From contig CASBQH010000222.1 of NCBI GenBank assembly GCA_949127695.1, forward strand, positions 1 to 10,631: DNA of 10,631 nt, in the 5' to 3' direction. The notes under the pieces were generated by a model. The model had not been told where the DNA came from. It did not search any database and was given only the letters and a program-made list of their open reading frames with translations. Position numbers and translations under genes: made by a program. Source of the stretch: Synechococcales cyanobacterium PMM_0073. GTDB lineage: Bacteria; Cyanobacteriota; Cyanobacteriia; Elainellales; Elainellaceae. Every line of letters starts with the position of its first letter. Within the stretch, counting starts at the first letter, position 1. Shown here piece after piece: positions 1 to 7,276 of the stretch.

Positions 1-95
1 CCACTTTATCAATTGGCGGAAACAGATTAAAGTCAGTTGCAGCATATCTATTGAGATGGGCTTAAAACAAGACTCAAATATTTGGTCTGGCGGGC

Positions 96-458
96 ATGGA
101 AATTCGAGAACAGCTGAATCGGCAGCGCGTCAAGCATATCATCAGCAGCTATCAGCTGGGCGGGAGTGAAGCCAACGGGTTTAATTTATATTTAGAAGAA
201 TTAATGCAGCGCTATCCGCAGCCATTACTTGAGCTGGCACTGGTTGAAACGCTGATTGATCAATGGCTGAGCGTGCCGCTGCTGCGCGGGGTAGAATTTC
301 TGGCGCAGACCCACGGCAAGCTCAAGACCTGGGAAGCCTGCCCGATTGTCAGCACAATCACACCCGCGCAGTTTCAGCAGCTAGTGGGGCTTGACCCAAC
401 GCCAATTTTTGGCTCAGCCGAGCTGCCGCCCGTCAGCCCAATTATGCATCCGCTTTAG
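96..458 (+). CDS. Hypothetical protein, 120 aa
   Basis: I do not recognise a named family. The product is a soluble, mostly helical-looking protein with no signal peptide or membrane segment. Its middle (about residues 26-80) is rich in Leu, Glu and aromatic residues and reads like a folded helical domain. The tail after about residue 100 (PTPIFGSAELPPVSP) is proline-rich and probably disordered. The ATG at 96 is the first in-frame start; a weak purine stretch (GGCGGG) lies just before it. The stop codon overlaps the stop of the convergent comF gene by 4 bp, so the two genes have no space for a terminator between them. Codon use resembles the neighbouring genes, which supports a real gene. 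The function is unknown. Confidence 0.7.
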   Translation: MEIREQLNRQRVKHIISSYQLGGSEANGFNLYLEELMQRYPQPLLELALVETLIDQWLSVPLLRGVEFLAQTHGKLKTWEACPIVSTITPAQFQQLVGLDPTPIFGSAELPPVSPIMHPL

Positions 459-1123
459 CCCGCTTTGGCCACCGCTAAAATGCCGCAAACCGAGATCTGA
501 TGGCGGCGCAGCGTTTGCGCCGCCACCAAAGCCGTTGCACCCGTCGTATAGATATCATCCAGCAGCAGCACCCGTTTAGCCCCAGGATGCCGCCGGAAGC
601 TCGCCCCCAGCTCAAAAGCATCGGTCAGATTCTCGGTGCGCTCAGCGGCTGAGAGTCCAAACTGCGGAGCCGTGTTGCGACTACGGCTCAAGCCCTGCAC
701 CAGCGGCAGTCCAGTCTGCTGGCAGAAGGCTTGGGCAATCAGCTCGGCTTGGTTAAATCCGCGCTGCCGCTGCTTGTCAGGATGCATGGGAATGGGCACA
801 ACCACCAGCTTTTGAGCTTGAGTCACCGGCGAAAACTTCAGCCAGCTTTGAGCTAGCAGCTGCCCCAGCGGTGCGGCGAGTCTGGTCTGACGATCATATT
901 TCAGCGCGGCAATCGTGCGTTTGAGCGATCCGCCATATTGTCCCCAGGCAAAAATCGGCAAAGGCGACTGCCACTGCTGAGCCGGATCGGGCAAGGCTGA
1001 GCGCTGGAGCTGCTGCTGACAGCTGGGGCAAAGCACGGCAGCAGTCGAGCGCTGACAGAGCGGACAGTCGGCTTCCAGGCAAAGCTGGGGAATGGCGGCG
1101 AGTCGGTGTAGCCAGAGGTTCAC
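455..1123 (-). CDS. comF: ComF family protein (phosphoribosyltransferase-like)
   Basis: This 222-residue protein has the standard ComF layout. An N-terminal zinc-binding cysteine cluster (C20-x2-C23-x8-C32-x2-C35) is followed by a type I phosphoribosyltransferase fold. Seen directly: VVPIPMHP at 108-115, RGFNQAELIA at 121-130, and the PRPP-binding loop VLLLDDIYTTGAT at 185-197 with its paired aspartates. In competent bacteria ComF works in the cytoplasm during natural DNA uptake, probably helping pass single-stranded DNA inward; its enzymatic substrate is not settled. Length and motifs are complete. Translation starts at GTG (1123-1121); I see no better ATG. The gene diverges from infC and converges with the hypothetical gene on its other side, so it is probably transcribed alone. 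Confidence 0.93.
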   Translation of the reverse strand: MNLWLHRLAAIPQLCLEADCPLCQRSTAAVLCPSCQQQLQRSALPDPAQQWQSPLPIFAWGQYGGSLKRTIAALKYDRQTRLAAPLGQLLAQSWLKFSPVTQAQKLVVVPIPMHPDKQRQRGFNQAELIAQAFCQQTGLPLVQGLSRSRNTAPQFGLSAAERTENLTDAFELGASFRRHPGAKRVLLLDDIYTTGATALVAAQTLRRHQISVCGILAVAKAG

Positions 1124-1388
1124 AATAGTTTGCTGCTTTGAGCAGGGCTGGATGGATAGCGATCAGGCTGGCTCAATCAGCCGAAAATCTTAAATCACTT
1201 AGACGAGCTGGACAGGAAGCCAGAGAACGCAGCTAAAATGGACAGGTAACAAATCTATAGTTCCACTTTCAAAGCTGGGGCTTACCATATTTGTTATTCA
1301 CAAGACCCTTAATACGCTCAATGCAGTGAAATAGCGCACTGCAATTAGTCGCTAGAATCACAAAACAGCAACCTATATAAAACTGCCC
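1124..1388. other. Divergent intergenic region comF / infC
   Basis: These 265 bp separate two divergent genes and must hold both of their promoters. I see no ORF or RNA gene. A TATATA at 1374-1379 lies only 9 bp from the infC ATG and could be a -10 box giving a nearly leaderless transcript, but no good -35 pairs with it. TATAGT at 1256-1261 is another weak -10 candidate. No clear Shine-Dalgarno precedes infC. The clearest structural element is the hairpin at 1322-1343, listed separately. Confidence 0.5.
1322..1343 (+). promoter_or_regulatory. Hairpin in infC leader
   Basis: A perfect 7-bp inverted repeat, TGCAGTG (1322-1328) and CACTGCA (1337-1343), encloses an 8-nt loop and ends 45 bp before the infC start codon. 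It could be an operator dyad or an RNA hairpin in the infC 5' leader. The symmetry is seen in the sequence; a regulatory role is inference. Confidence 0.4.
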
Positions 1389-1931
1389 ATGGCCTTACCC
1401 AGCAACCTTCCCACCAAACAGAATCGCGACCTCCCCACCATCAACGAACGAATTCGCTTCCCCAAGATTCGCGTCATCGACTCAGATGGCAGTCAGTTGG
1501 GAATCATGGTTCCTCGCGACGCGCTGCGAATGGCGGAAGAGAAAGAGCTGGATCTGGTGCTGGTCAGTGACAAGGCCGATCCGCCGGTTTGCCGGATTAT
1601 GGACTACGGCAAATTTAAGTTTGAGCAAGAGAAAAAGGCGCGCGAAGCCCGCAAAAAGCAGCATACTTCTGACGTGAAAGAAGTGAAGATGCGCTACAAA
1701 ATTGAAGAGCACGACTATCAGGTGCTGGTGAAGCGAGCGACCGGCTTCTTAGGGGAAGGCGACAAGGTGAAGGCCACCGTCATGTTTCGAGGCCGCGAGA
1801 GCCAGCATAGCGACTTAGCTGAAGTGCTGCTGCGCCGAATGGCGACCGATCTGCAAAGCGTGGCCGAAATTCAGCAAGACCCCAAGCGCGAGGGCAAAAA
1901 CATGATTATGATGCTCTCGCCTAAGAAGTAG
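1389..1931 (+). CDS. infC: Translation initiation factor IF-3
   Basis: IF-3 binds the 30S ribosomal subunit, prevents early joining of the 50S subunit and checks the start codon and initiator tRNA. The 180-residue product is complete. The N-terminal domain covers about residues 15-85 ([14 protein letters not shown], then a [12 protein letters not shown] block), the lysine/arginine-rich linker helix about 80-95, and the C-terminal domain about 96-178 ([14 protein letters not shown] to [11 protein letters not shown]). The family signature falls at [14 protein letters not shown], residues 69-82. The start is an ordinary ATG rather than the AUU used for autoregulation in E. coli, and I see no clear Shine-Dalgarno. 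The ribosomal protein genes rpmI and rplT, which follow infC in many bacteria, are absent here; a transporter gene follows after 86 bp. Confidence 0.97.
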   Translation: MALPSNLPTKQNRDLPTINERIRFPKIRVIDSDGSQLGIMVPRDALRMAEEKELDLVLVSDKADPPVCRIMDYGKFKFEQEKKAREARKKQHTSDVKEVKMRYKIEEHDYQVLVKRATGFLGEGDKVKATVMFRGRESQHSDLAEVLLRRMATDLQSVAEIQQDPKREGKNMIMMLSPKK

Positions 1932-1976
1932 CCGGAACCCAAAAGCGGCTTGAAATCGCCTGTCAGATGCAGTAGC

Positions 1977-2004
1977 CTGCTGGAATGAGTCTGCTGGAGT
2001 GAGG
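1977..2004 (+). repeat. 14-bp imperfect tandem duplication before transporter gene
   Basis: CTGCTGGAATGAGT (1977-1990) is followed directly by CTGCTGGAGTGAGG (1991-2004), with 12 of 14 positions the same. The second unit carries purine-rich stretches (GGAG, GAGG) that could act as the Shine-Dalgarno for the ATG at 2018, so the duplication may have shaped the ribosome binding site. It probably arose by local slippage. Confidence 0.55.
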
Positions 2005-2017
2005 AACCGGAAACCGC

Positions 2018-5000
2018 ATGGCGACTAATTCACCGTTAGCCCTAACCCAGCGGTCTAGCGGCAAGTTCTTTCTGCGCTGGTTTAACCTGCGCCCCGAAGA
2101 AGCCGAACGCACATTTTTAATGTTTGCCTTCTATACGCTCACCTCAGTCGGAATTCTCTGGCTAGAGGTGAGCGTGGCGGCGCTGTTTTTGGGCGAATAT
2201 GGAGCCGAGTCGCTGCCCTGGATCTATCTGGCCAGCGCCGTAATTGGCGTTGGGTTTGGCTTGCTCTATTCCTGGCTCCAGCGGTTTTTGTCGCTGCGCC
2301 GCGTGATTGTCGTCACAGCCGTGCTGATGGCGCTGCCGCTGTTTCTGTTTCGGCTGGACTTAAACCTAGCGCTGCTGGGTGGCTACACGATCTTTTTAAT
2401 GCGGCTGTGGCTAGAAGCCATTTACGTGCTGAACGAGGTGAATACCTCCATTACGGCCAACCAGCTGTTTACCATCCGTGAGATCAAGCGCACCTATCCG
2501 CTGATTAGCAGCGGTATTTTGGCCGCAGATGTGGTGAGTGGCCTGTCGCTACCGCCGCTCCGCAACTGGCTGGGGCTGCCCAACATGATTCTGCTGGCGG
2601 GCATCATGCTCTGCGGCGGCGCGGCGGTCTTGTTTTACCTGACGCAAGCCTACAGCCAGTCGTTTCCAGAGCGGCAGCTGGCTGACCAATCATCCGGCTT
2701 TACCCAGCAGGCCAAAGGACAGCTGCGGCATTATCTGCTGCTGGTTGTGGCCTTTTTTGTGCTGCTGCAAGTGCTGCTGCTGCTGATTGATTTTCAGTAT
2801 CTCAGCCAGCTGGAGCAGAATGTCGATGTCGAGCAAATCGCCGACTTTCTGGCGCTGTTTGGGGCGGGGCTGGGCCTGGTCGAACTCACCACGCAGTGGT
2901 TTATTTCTGGCCGGGTGATTGAGCGCTTCGGCATTTTTCGGGTGGCGCAGTTTTCGCCAATCGTGATTTTTGGGCTGAGCTGTCTGGCGCTGACTCCGCT
3001 GCTGCCGCTGTTTATTGGCGCAGTCCTGCTGAAATTTATTGACGAGCTGCTGCGCTATACGCTGGTGGCCAGCACCAGTCCAATCCTGTTCCAGCCGCTG
3101 CCAGAAGCCCAGCGCGACCGAATTCAGACCGACGTGCGCGGCATTGCGGAGCCGCTTTCGACCGGCATCACCGGCCTGGTCATGCTGCTGATCATCTGGG
3201 GATTCCGGCTGCCGTTTTTCGCTGCGGCTCCAGCAGTCGCCAAATATTGGCAGAGCCTGTTTTTTCTGGGCGTGACGGCATTGCTGGCCTGGGGCTGGCT
3301 GCGAACCGTACAGCAGCTCCGCACCCAATATCTAGAAGTGCTGGTGCTGAGTGCAGACTGGGGACAGCTGAAGCTCTCGCAGGTTAATGCTCAGGGGATC
3401 AGGCGCGAGCTAGAAGAAGCGATGAATCGCCCCAGGCAAGGTTTTGACAAAGATGCCTATATTGATCTGCTGATTCGCACCGATCCCAAAACAGCCAGCC
3501 AGATTCTGGCACCCTTACTGTCTCAGCTCTCACCTGATCTCCAGCGCCAGGTGCTGGCCGTGATGCTGGACTATCCCCAGCCCAGCTATGCCGATCCGGT
3601 GCGCCAGCTCACCCAAACCGCTCCGCCAGAGGTCTTGGCTGCCGCCCTGCGCTATCTCTGGCTCAGCGAGCACAGCCCAATTACGCCGCTGCGCCCCTAC
3701 TGTCGCCCCAGCGTTAATCCAGCCGTTCGCGGTACGGCAGCTGCGCTGATCATGCGGCAGGGCACAGCGCGAGATCAGGTAGAAGCGATGGATGTGCTGC
3801 GGCGAATGCTGACCCACAAGCATCAGCAGGAGCGGATCATGGGCTGTCGCGCCTTGGGGGACACAGGCTATTTGCAATCACTGCGGCTGCAAATTAAGCC
3901 GCTGCTGAACGATCCGTCTTTGCAGGTGCGCTGTGCGGTGCTGGAGGCCATTGGCACAGCTCAGGCCGAGGATTATTATGGATCGCTGCTGCGCGGGCTG
4001 CACTACAAATCCACTCGACCTGCCGCAAGACGCGCCTTAATTCGGCTGGGCAACGATGCGCTGTCGATGCTGCAAAAGCTGGCCGAGAATAGCTATCAGC
4101 CACTGCTGGTGCGGCGGTACGCTTGGCAAACCATCGGTGAAATTGGCACCGCTGAGGCGATTGACCTGCTGATTCGGCAGCTGCTCACCGGCTGGGGCAA
4201 CAACCGCGCCATGCTGCTGCAAGTGCTGCTGAAGCTGCCGCAAGAGCTGGGCATTGAGGCGGTGGCCGATCAGCTGGGGCGCAGCGGCCTGGAAACGCTG
4301 ATGATGCAGGAACTCCAGTTTCTAGCGCAGCTCTGCGCCGCACGGATCGACCTCCAGAGCGACTCTGAGGCGACTCAGCTCTTGCAGCGCGCCTTACAAA
4401 TCCTGGCAGCGGATGCCAGCCAGCGCTTCTTCTTGCTCATGCAGTTTTTATATGACCCAAATCAGGTGCGGGCGGCGACCTTTAGCCTGGAGTCAGAGTC
4501 GCCTGAAGATCGGGCGCGGGGGCTAGAGATTTTGGATAATCTGCTGGATATTCCCCAAAAGCGCACATTGCTGAATCTGCTGGATGCCGCAACCGACGCC
4601 GAGCGATTAGAGCATCTGGCAGAATTTGCCCCCTATCGACCAATGCCGCCTCAGCAGCGCCTGCGATACCTGGTGGAGCTAAGGCATTTTTTATCCGACT
4701 GGAGCTTGGCCTGCTGCTTCCATCTGGCGCGCGAGTCGCGCTGGAACCTCAGCGCCAATCAGACCATTGCCTGCCTCAGATCGCCAACTGGCTTTGTCCG
4801 CGAGGCGGTTTTGGCCTATCTGCGGCTAGCCTCTCCCCAGGCGCTGAGGCAGGTGCTGCCGGCGCTCAAGCCAGATCCTGACCCGCTGGTGCAGGCGCAA
4901 ATCAGCCAAATTATGGCAGAATTGGGGCTGGATTCACCTGTCGCCACCGCGCCGCTGCTGCCCCCAGGCTCTCCGCCGCCGCCAACTGATGCTGGATCGG

Positions 5001-5029
5001 CTACAGATGCAGACCTCAAGCAGATTTAA
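2018..5029 (+). CDS. Npt1/Npt2-like (TLC family) transporter fused to HEAT-repeat domain
   Basis: This 1003-residue inner-membrane protein has two parts. Residues about 30-430 hold roughly twelve hydrophobic segments (for example 33-58, 66-86, 95-111, 188-208, 237-257, 275-296, 308-325, 378-396, 409-427). Conserved-looking blocks are NQLFTIREIKRTYPLISSG (148-166) and KFIDELLRYTL (339-349), which resemble ATP:ADP antiporter-type (Npt1/Npt2, Tlc) and related MFS-like carriers. Residues about 490-970 are a soluble alpha-helical solenoid with HEAT-like units, clearest at 604-650 (LLNDPSLQVRCAVLEAIG), 692-722, 826-845 and 920-945. The protein ends in a proline-rich tail (LLPPGSPPPPTDAG). Typical family members are about 450-500 residues long, so the solenoid roughly doubles the length. 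Nucleotide exchange is a family expectation; the true substrate is unknown. The next gene encodes a cNMP-binding domain, a likely partner for the solenoid. Confidence 0.82.
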   Translation: MATNSPLALTQRSSGKFFLRWFNLRPEEAERTFLMFAFYTLTSVGILWLEVSVAALFLGEYGAESLPWIYLASAVIGVGFGLLYSWLQRFLSLRRVIVVTAVLMALPLFLFRLDLNLALLGGYTIFLMRLWLEAIYVLNEVNTSITANQLFTIREIKRTYPLISSGILAADVVSGLSLPPLRNWLGLPNMILLAGIMLCGGAAVLFYLTQAYSQSFPERQLADQSSGFTQQAKGQLRHYLLLVVAFFVLLQVLLLLIDFQYLSQLEQNVDVEQIADFLALFGAGLGLVELTTQWFISGRVIERFGIFRVAQFSPIVIFGLSCLALTPLLPLFIGAVLLKFIDELLRYTLVASTSPILFQPLPEAQRDRIQTDVRGIAEPLSTGITGLVMLLIIWGFRLPFFAAAPAVAKYWQSLFFLGVTALLAWGWLRTVQQLRTQYLEVLVLSADWGQLKLSQVNAQGIRRELEEAMNRPRQGFDKDAYIDLLIRTDPKTASQILAPLLSQLSPDLQRQVLAVMLDYPQPSYADPVRQLTQTAPPEVLAAALRYLWLSEHSPITPLRPYCRPSVNPAVRGTAAALIMRQGTARDQVEAMDVLRRMLTHKHQQERIMGCRALGDTGYLQSLRLQIKPLLNDPSLQVRCAVLEAIGTAQAEDYYGSLLRGLHYKSTRPAARRALIRLGNDALSMLQKLAENSYQPLLVRRYAWQTIGEIGTAEAIDLLIRQLLTGWGNNRAMLLQVLLKLPQELGIEAVADQLGRSGLETLMMQELQFLAQLCAARIDLQSDSEATQLLQRALQILAADASQRFFLLMQFLYDPNQVRAATFSLESESPEDRARGLEILDNLLDIPQKRTLLNLLDAATDAERLEHLAEFAPYRPMPPQQRLRYLVELRHFLSDWSLACCFHLARESRWNLSANQTIACLRSPTGFVREAVLAYLRLASPQALRQVLPALKPDPDPLVQAQISQIMAELGLDSPVATAPLLPPGSPPPPTDAGSATDADLKQI

Positions 5030-5053
5030 TTCCACCCTCACGGTTTAGTCTTC

Positions 5054-5524
5054 ATGCTCACCAGCATTCAGCGGCTGCTGCTCGTTCAGAAGGTACCAAT
5101 TTTTCAAGAGCTGCGCGATGATTTTTTGGTGCGGCTGGCAGCCACCATGCAGGAGTTCTCGTTTCCAGCCAACCATTTAATTGTGCGGCAGGGTGACGAG
5201 GGCAGATCGCTCTACGTGCTGGCTTCGGGCCGTGTGCGGGTGCATATTGGCGACTATGAGCTGGCGCAGCTCCAGCGCGAAGACTGCTTTGGCGAAATGG
5301 CGGTGCTAGACGCCGAGCCGCGTTCGGCCTCAGTCACCACGCTGGAAGGCTGCGACTGCCTGATGCTGAGTCAGCAGCAGCTCTATGAAGCCATTGACGA
5401 AACGCCAGATATTGCCGTGAATATCATTCGCCTGCTCTCTCGCCGCATCCGCGAACTCAACCAGCAGGTGAATCGAGCCGGTGCAAATGCCGCAGCGGTT
5501 CAGGCGCGTGAGGCAATGTTTTGA
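5054..5524 (+). CDS. Stand-alone cyclic nucleotide-binding domain protein
   Basis: The 156-residue product is almost entirely one CRP-type cyclic-nucleotide-binding beta-barrel (about residues 12-135). The phosphate-binding cassette is intact: FGEMAVLDAEPRSASV at 79-94, with E81, R90 and S91 where cAMP/cGMP binders have them. RQGDEGRSLYVLASGRV (45-61) is the usual upstream strand pair. A short basic/polar helix follows (about 124-140) and then an Ala-rich tail. There is no helix-turn-helix, so it is not a CRP-like transcription factor, and no catalytic domain. The gene starts 24 bp after the transporter-HEAT gene on the same strand, so co-transcription is likely. I infer that it senses cAMP or cGMP and acts in trans on that transporter. 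Confidence 0.88.
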   Translation: MLTSIQRLLLVQKVPIFQELRDDFLVRLAATMQEFSFPANHLIVRQGDEGRSLYVLASGRVRVHIGDYELAQLQREDCFGEMAVLDAEPRSASVTTLEGCDCLMLSQQQLYEAIDETPDIAVNIIRLLSRRIRELNQQVNRAGANAAAVQAREAMF

Positions 5525-5550
5525 ATTTTGCGTCTAGATGAGTAAATCCT

Positions 5551-6042
5551 ATGGTCAACCGTACTCCGCCTGCTCCAGGTCAAGAATCTGTCTGGGACTA
5601 TCCGCGCCCGCCGCGCCTAGAAGACTCCACTCAGCATGTCCAGATTCTGTTTAACGAGGTGGTGATTGCCGAGACCCGTCAGGCTAAGCGCGTCCTGGAA
5701 ACTAGCCATCCGCCCAGCTACTACATTCCGCCTGAAGATATTCGGCTGGAATACTTTAGCCGCAGTGCGCGCCGCAGCTTCTGCGAATGGAAAGGGCAGG
5801 CGGCTTACTACAGCATTGCCGTAGGCGAGCAGCAGGCCGAAGACGCCGCCTGGTTTTATCCAGAACCCACCCCCGCTTTTGCTGAGATTATGAACTACGT
5901 CGCCTTTTATCCCAGCCGGATGCAGGCTTGCTATGTAGAGGGCGAGCGGGTGCAGTCGCAGCCGGGAGACTTTTACGGCGGCTGGATCACTTCAAATATT
6001 GTTGGGCCATTCAAGGGCGGACTGGGCAGCTGGGGCTGGTAG
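5551..6042 (+). CDS. DUF427 domain protein
   Basis: The 163-residue soluble protein matches the DUF427 family in its cyanobacterial form. Visible blocks are ESVWDYPRPP (12-21), the beta-rich NEVVIAETRQAKRVLETSHPP, the YYIPPEDI motif (57-64), RRSFCEWKGQAAYY, FYPSRM, and a strongly characteristic C-terminus WITSNIVGPFKGG followed by a Trp. DUF427 proteins are small single-domain beta proteins; their biochemical role is not established, so I assign none. The gene begins 26 bp after the cNMP-binding gene on the same strand and may be the last gene of that transcript. Its last 51 bp are antisense to the end of the convergent NYN gene. Confidence 0.9.
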   Translation: MVNRTPPAPGQESVWDYPRPPRLEDSTQHVQILFNEVVIAETRQAKRVLETSHPPSYYIPPEDIRLEYFSRSARRSFCEWKGQAAYYSIAVGEQQAEDAAWFYPEPTPAFAEIMNYVAFYPSRMQACYVEGERVQSQPGDFYGGWITSNIVGPFKGGLGSWGW

Positions 6043-6834
6043 ACTAATCGGCTCAGCTTGCTTCAGCCGTAGCTCATGCTTCACCTGACTGGATGCAGCC
6101 GGGTTTTTGATTTTGCGAAGCTCAAACAAATTCAGGCTTTCCATCAGCTTGACCATGCGTTTATGGCCAAACTGCCGACAGGAAAAACCGGGCTGGTGAC
6201 GCTGGATCTGAATGTGAAAGTCTTTGAGGTTAAGCCAGTCATTCTGCGGCGAAGCCTCCCAAAAAATTTCCTGCAACGAGGCGGCAAGCTGGGCGCGGGC
6301 AGCTGCCTGTTCAGCTGTTTCTGGCAGTTCTGCCGCCCGCTTTCGCTCCAGATCCGCCATAACGGCAGCTTTTCGTAATGCCTTGGCCGTGTATTCCTGC
6401 TCCAAGACAATATATTTGTGGCAAGCGCTGATAAAAGACTGGGCGGCTTTGCGTGACCCAAAGCCTACCACTCTGGCTCCGCCGCCAATCAGCCGATGCA
6501 CCAGCGGCGTGAAGTCGCTGTCGTTGGTGACAATGCAAAACCAGCGCACCTGCTGATGCAGTAGATCAACTGCATCAATCGTCATCAACATATCGGCGGC
6601 GTTTTTGCCAGAGACGTAATGCGGCGTATGGATGGCCTGAATGCCGTGGCTGAGCGAGACGCTCTTCCAACCTTGGAGCTGGCTCCAGTCGCCGTAGGCT
6701 CGCTTCACGGTGATAAAGCGATGGGTTCGCAGGCGGCGGAGCAGCGGGCTGACGATGGCGGAGCTGACGTTTTCAGCATCGAAGAGAATGGCCAGTCGAG
6801 GAGTCAGTCGGGACGGATGTGCAGAGTCAGCCAT
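5992..6834 (-). CDS. NYN (PIN-like) domain protein with C-terminal LOTUS/OST-HTH domain
   Basis: This 280-residue protein probably cuts or binds RNA. The NYN domain spans about residues 12-150. Its expected acidic metal-binding residues are visible in LAILFDAENV (D19, E21), KNAADMLMTIDAVDLL (D81, D87) and IVTNDSDFTPL (D105, D107). After a charged helical linker (about 150-182) comes a LOTUS/OST-HTH-like winged helix at about 184-242 (ASLQEIFWEA, DFHIQIQRHQPGFSCRQFGH, LMESLNLFELR), a domain linked to structured-RNA binding. The final about 35 residues look disordered. The ATG at 6834 is the natural start. The last 51 bp overlap the 3' end of DUF427 on the opposite strand. There is no sign of a toxin-antitoxin partner, so a role in RNA turnover is the best inference. 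Confidence 0.87.
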   Translation of the reverse strand: MADSAHPSRLTPRLAILFDAENVSSAIVSPLLRRLRTHRFITVKRAYGDWSQLQGWKSVSLSHGIQAIHTPHYVSGKNAADMLMTIDAVDLLHQQVRWFCIVTNDSDFTPLVHRLIGGGARVVGFGSRKAAQSFISACHKYIVLEQEYTAKALRKAAVMADLERKRAAELPETAEQAAARAQLAASLQEIFWEASPQNDWLNLKDFHIQIQRHQPGFSCRQFGHKRMVKLMESLNLFELRKIKNPAASSQVKHELRLKQAEPISLPAPAAQSALEWPNNI

Positions 6835-6995
6835 GATTGTTTTAACGACTTTTGAACAATCTAGGCGCTGAGGGGCATTCTGTCCAGAAATTTGTTGAAT
6901 CGCGAAAATTTACTTAGCAAAATACCGCTAGTTTTTTGAGCATCTATACTCACTAGATAGTTAAGAATATAGCCTCAGAAATTTCCATCATATCC

Positions 6996-7053
6996 ACCGT
7001 AAATCTTCTGAACTTTCAGCAATAAATGACCACAAGCAGGAAGATTTTACGGT
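6996..7053. promoter_or_regulatory. Long dyad upstream of RTX gene
   Basis: ACCGTAAATCTTC (6996-7008) and GAAGATTTTACGGT (7040-7053) are reverse complements except for one extra base, giving a 13-bp stem with a single bulge around a 31-nt loop. It lies about 225 bp before the RTX start. It may be a bipartite protein-binding site or a remnant of a small inverted-repeat element. The symmetry is seen; the role is unknown. Confidence 0.45.
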
Positions 7054-7192
7054 TGCATGATTAGGGTTTTTGATACTCAAACAGCGCAGGTTTGGCCATT
7101 TTAAGTGGTTTGAAAAAAAGATTTCCAACAAGCTGCAAACGCAATTATTTTTATCCGGATCTGCTCTGTGCCAAGCGGAGAAATATAGGGCA

Positions 7193-7245
7193 TGGTAATC
7201 ACCGCTACAAATTCGGCTGCGGGTCGGATTAAGGAATGATTACCA
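7193..7245. promoter_or_regulatory. Perfect 9-bp dyad near RTX start, operator candidate
   Basis: TGGTAATCA (7193-7201) and TGATTACCA (7237-7245) are perfect reverse complements separated by 35 nt. Their centres are 44 bp apart, close to four helical turns, so both half-sites face roughly the same side of the DNA. The right arm ends 31 bp before the RTX ATG. It could be an operator for a looping regulator or an mRNA leader stem controlling access to the ribosome binding site. Confidence 0.45.
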
Positions 7246-7262
7246 AATAATAGCGATAAACA

Positions 7263-7269
7263 AAGGAGA
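7263..7269 (+). promoter_or_regulatory. Strong ribosome binding site of RTX gene
   Basis: AAGGAGA is close to the ideal anti-16S match, and its GGAG core lies 8 nt before the ATG at 7277. It is the clearest Shine-Dalgarno in the window; most other genes here have weak or no recognisable sites. This fixes the start and suggests high expression. Confidence 0.85.
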
Positions 7270-7276
7270 ATCTTTC

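Larger units (their letters stand above)
6835..7276. other. 442-bp AT-rich divergent intergenic region
   Basis: This stretch separates the NYN gene (leftward) from the RTX gene (rightward) and is clearly more AT-rich than both. I find no convincing ORF, tRNA or other RNA gene. It contains two long dyads (6996-7053 and 7193-7245) and a strong Shine-Dalgarno at its end. TATACT (6945-6950) and GATACT (7072-7077) resemble -10 boxes, but neither has a well-spaced -35 box, so I do not call a promoter. Confidence 0.6.

Noticed and set aside
2690..3328. Minus-strand 212-codon reading frame inside the transporter gene
   Set aside because: Its Gln/Arg-rich composition reflects the complement of Leu-rich membrane codons; the plus-strand frame is a coherent membrane protein.
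5054..5524. CRP/NtcA-type transcription factor
   Set aside because: The protein ends soon after the nucleotide-binding barrel; there is no helix-turn-helix domain.
6049..6069. Terminator hairpin after DUF427 (CGGCT / AGCCG)
   Set aside because: Only 5 bp of stem, no T-tract, and it lies within the NYN coding sequence.
7053..7077. Promoter TTGCAT / GATACT for the RTX gene
   Set aside because: The spacing is 13 bp, too short for a sigma-70 promoter; no better pair was found.
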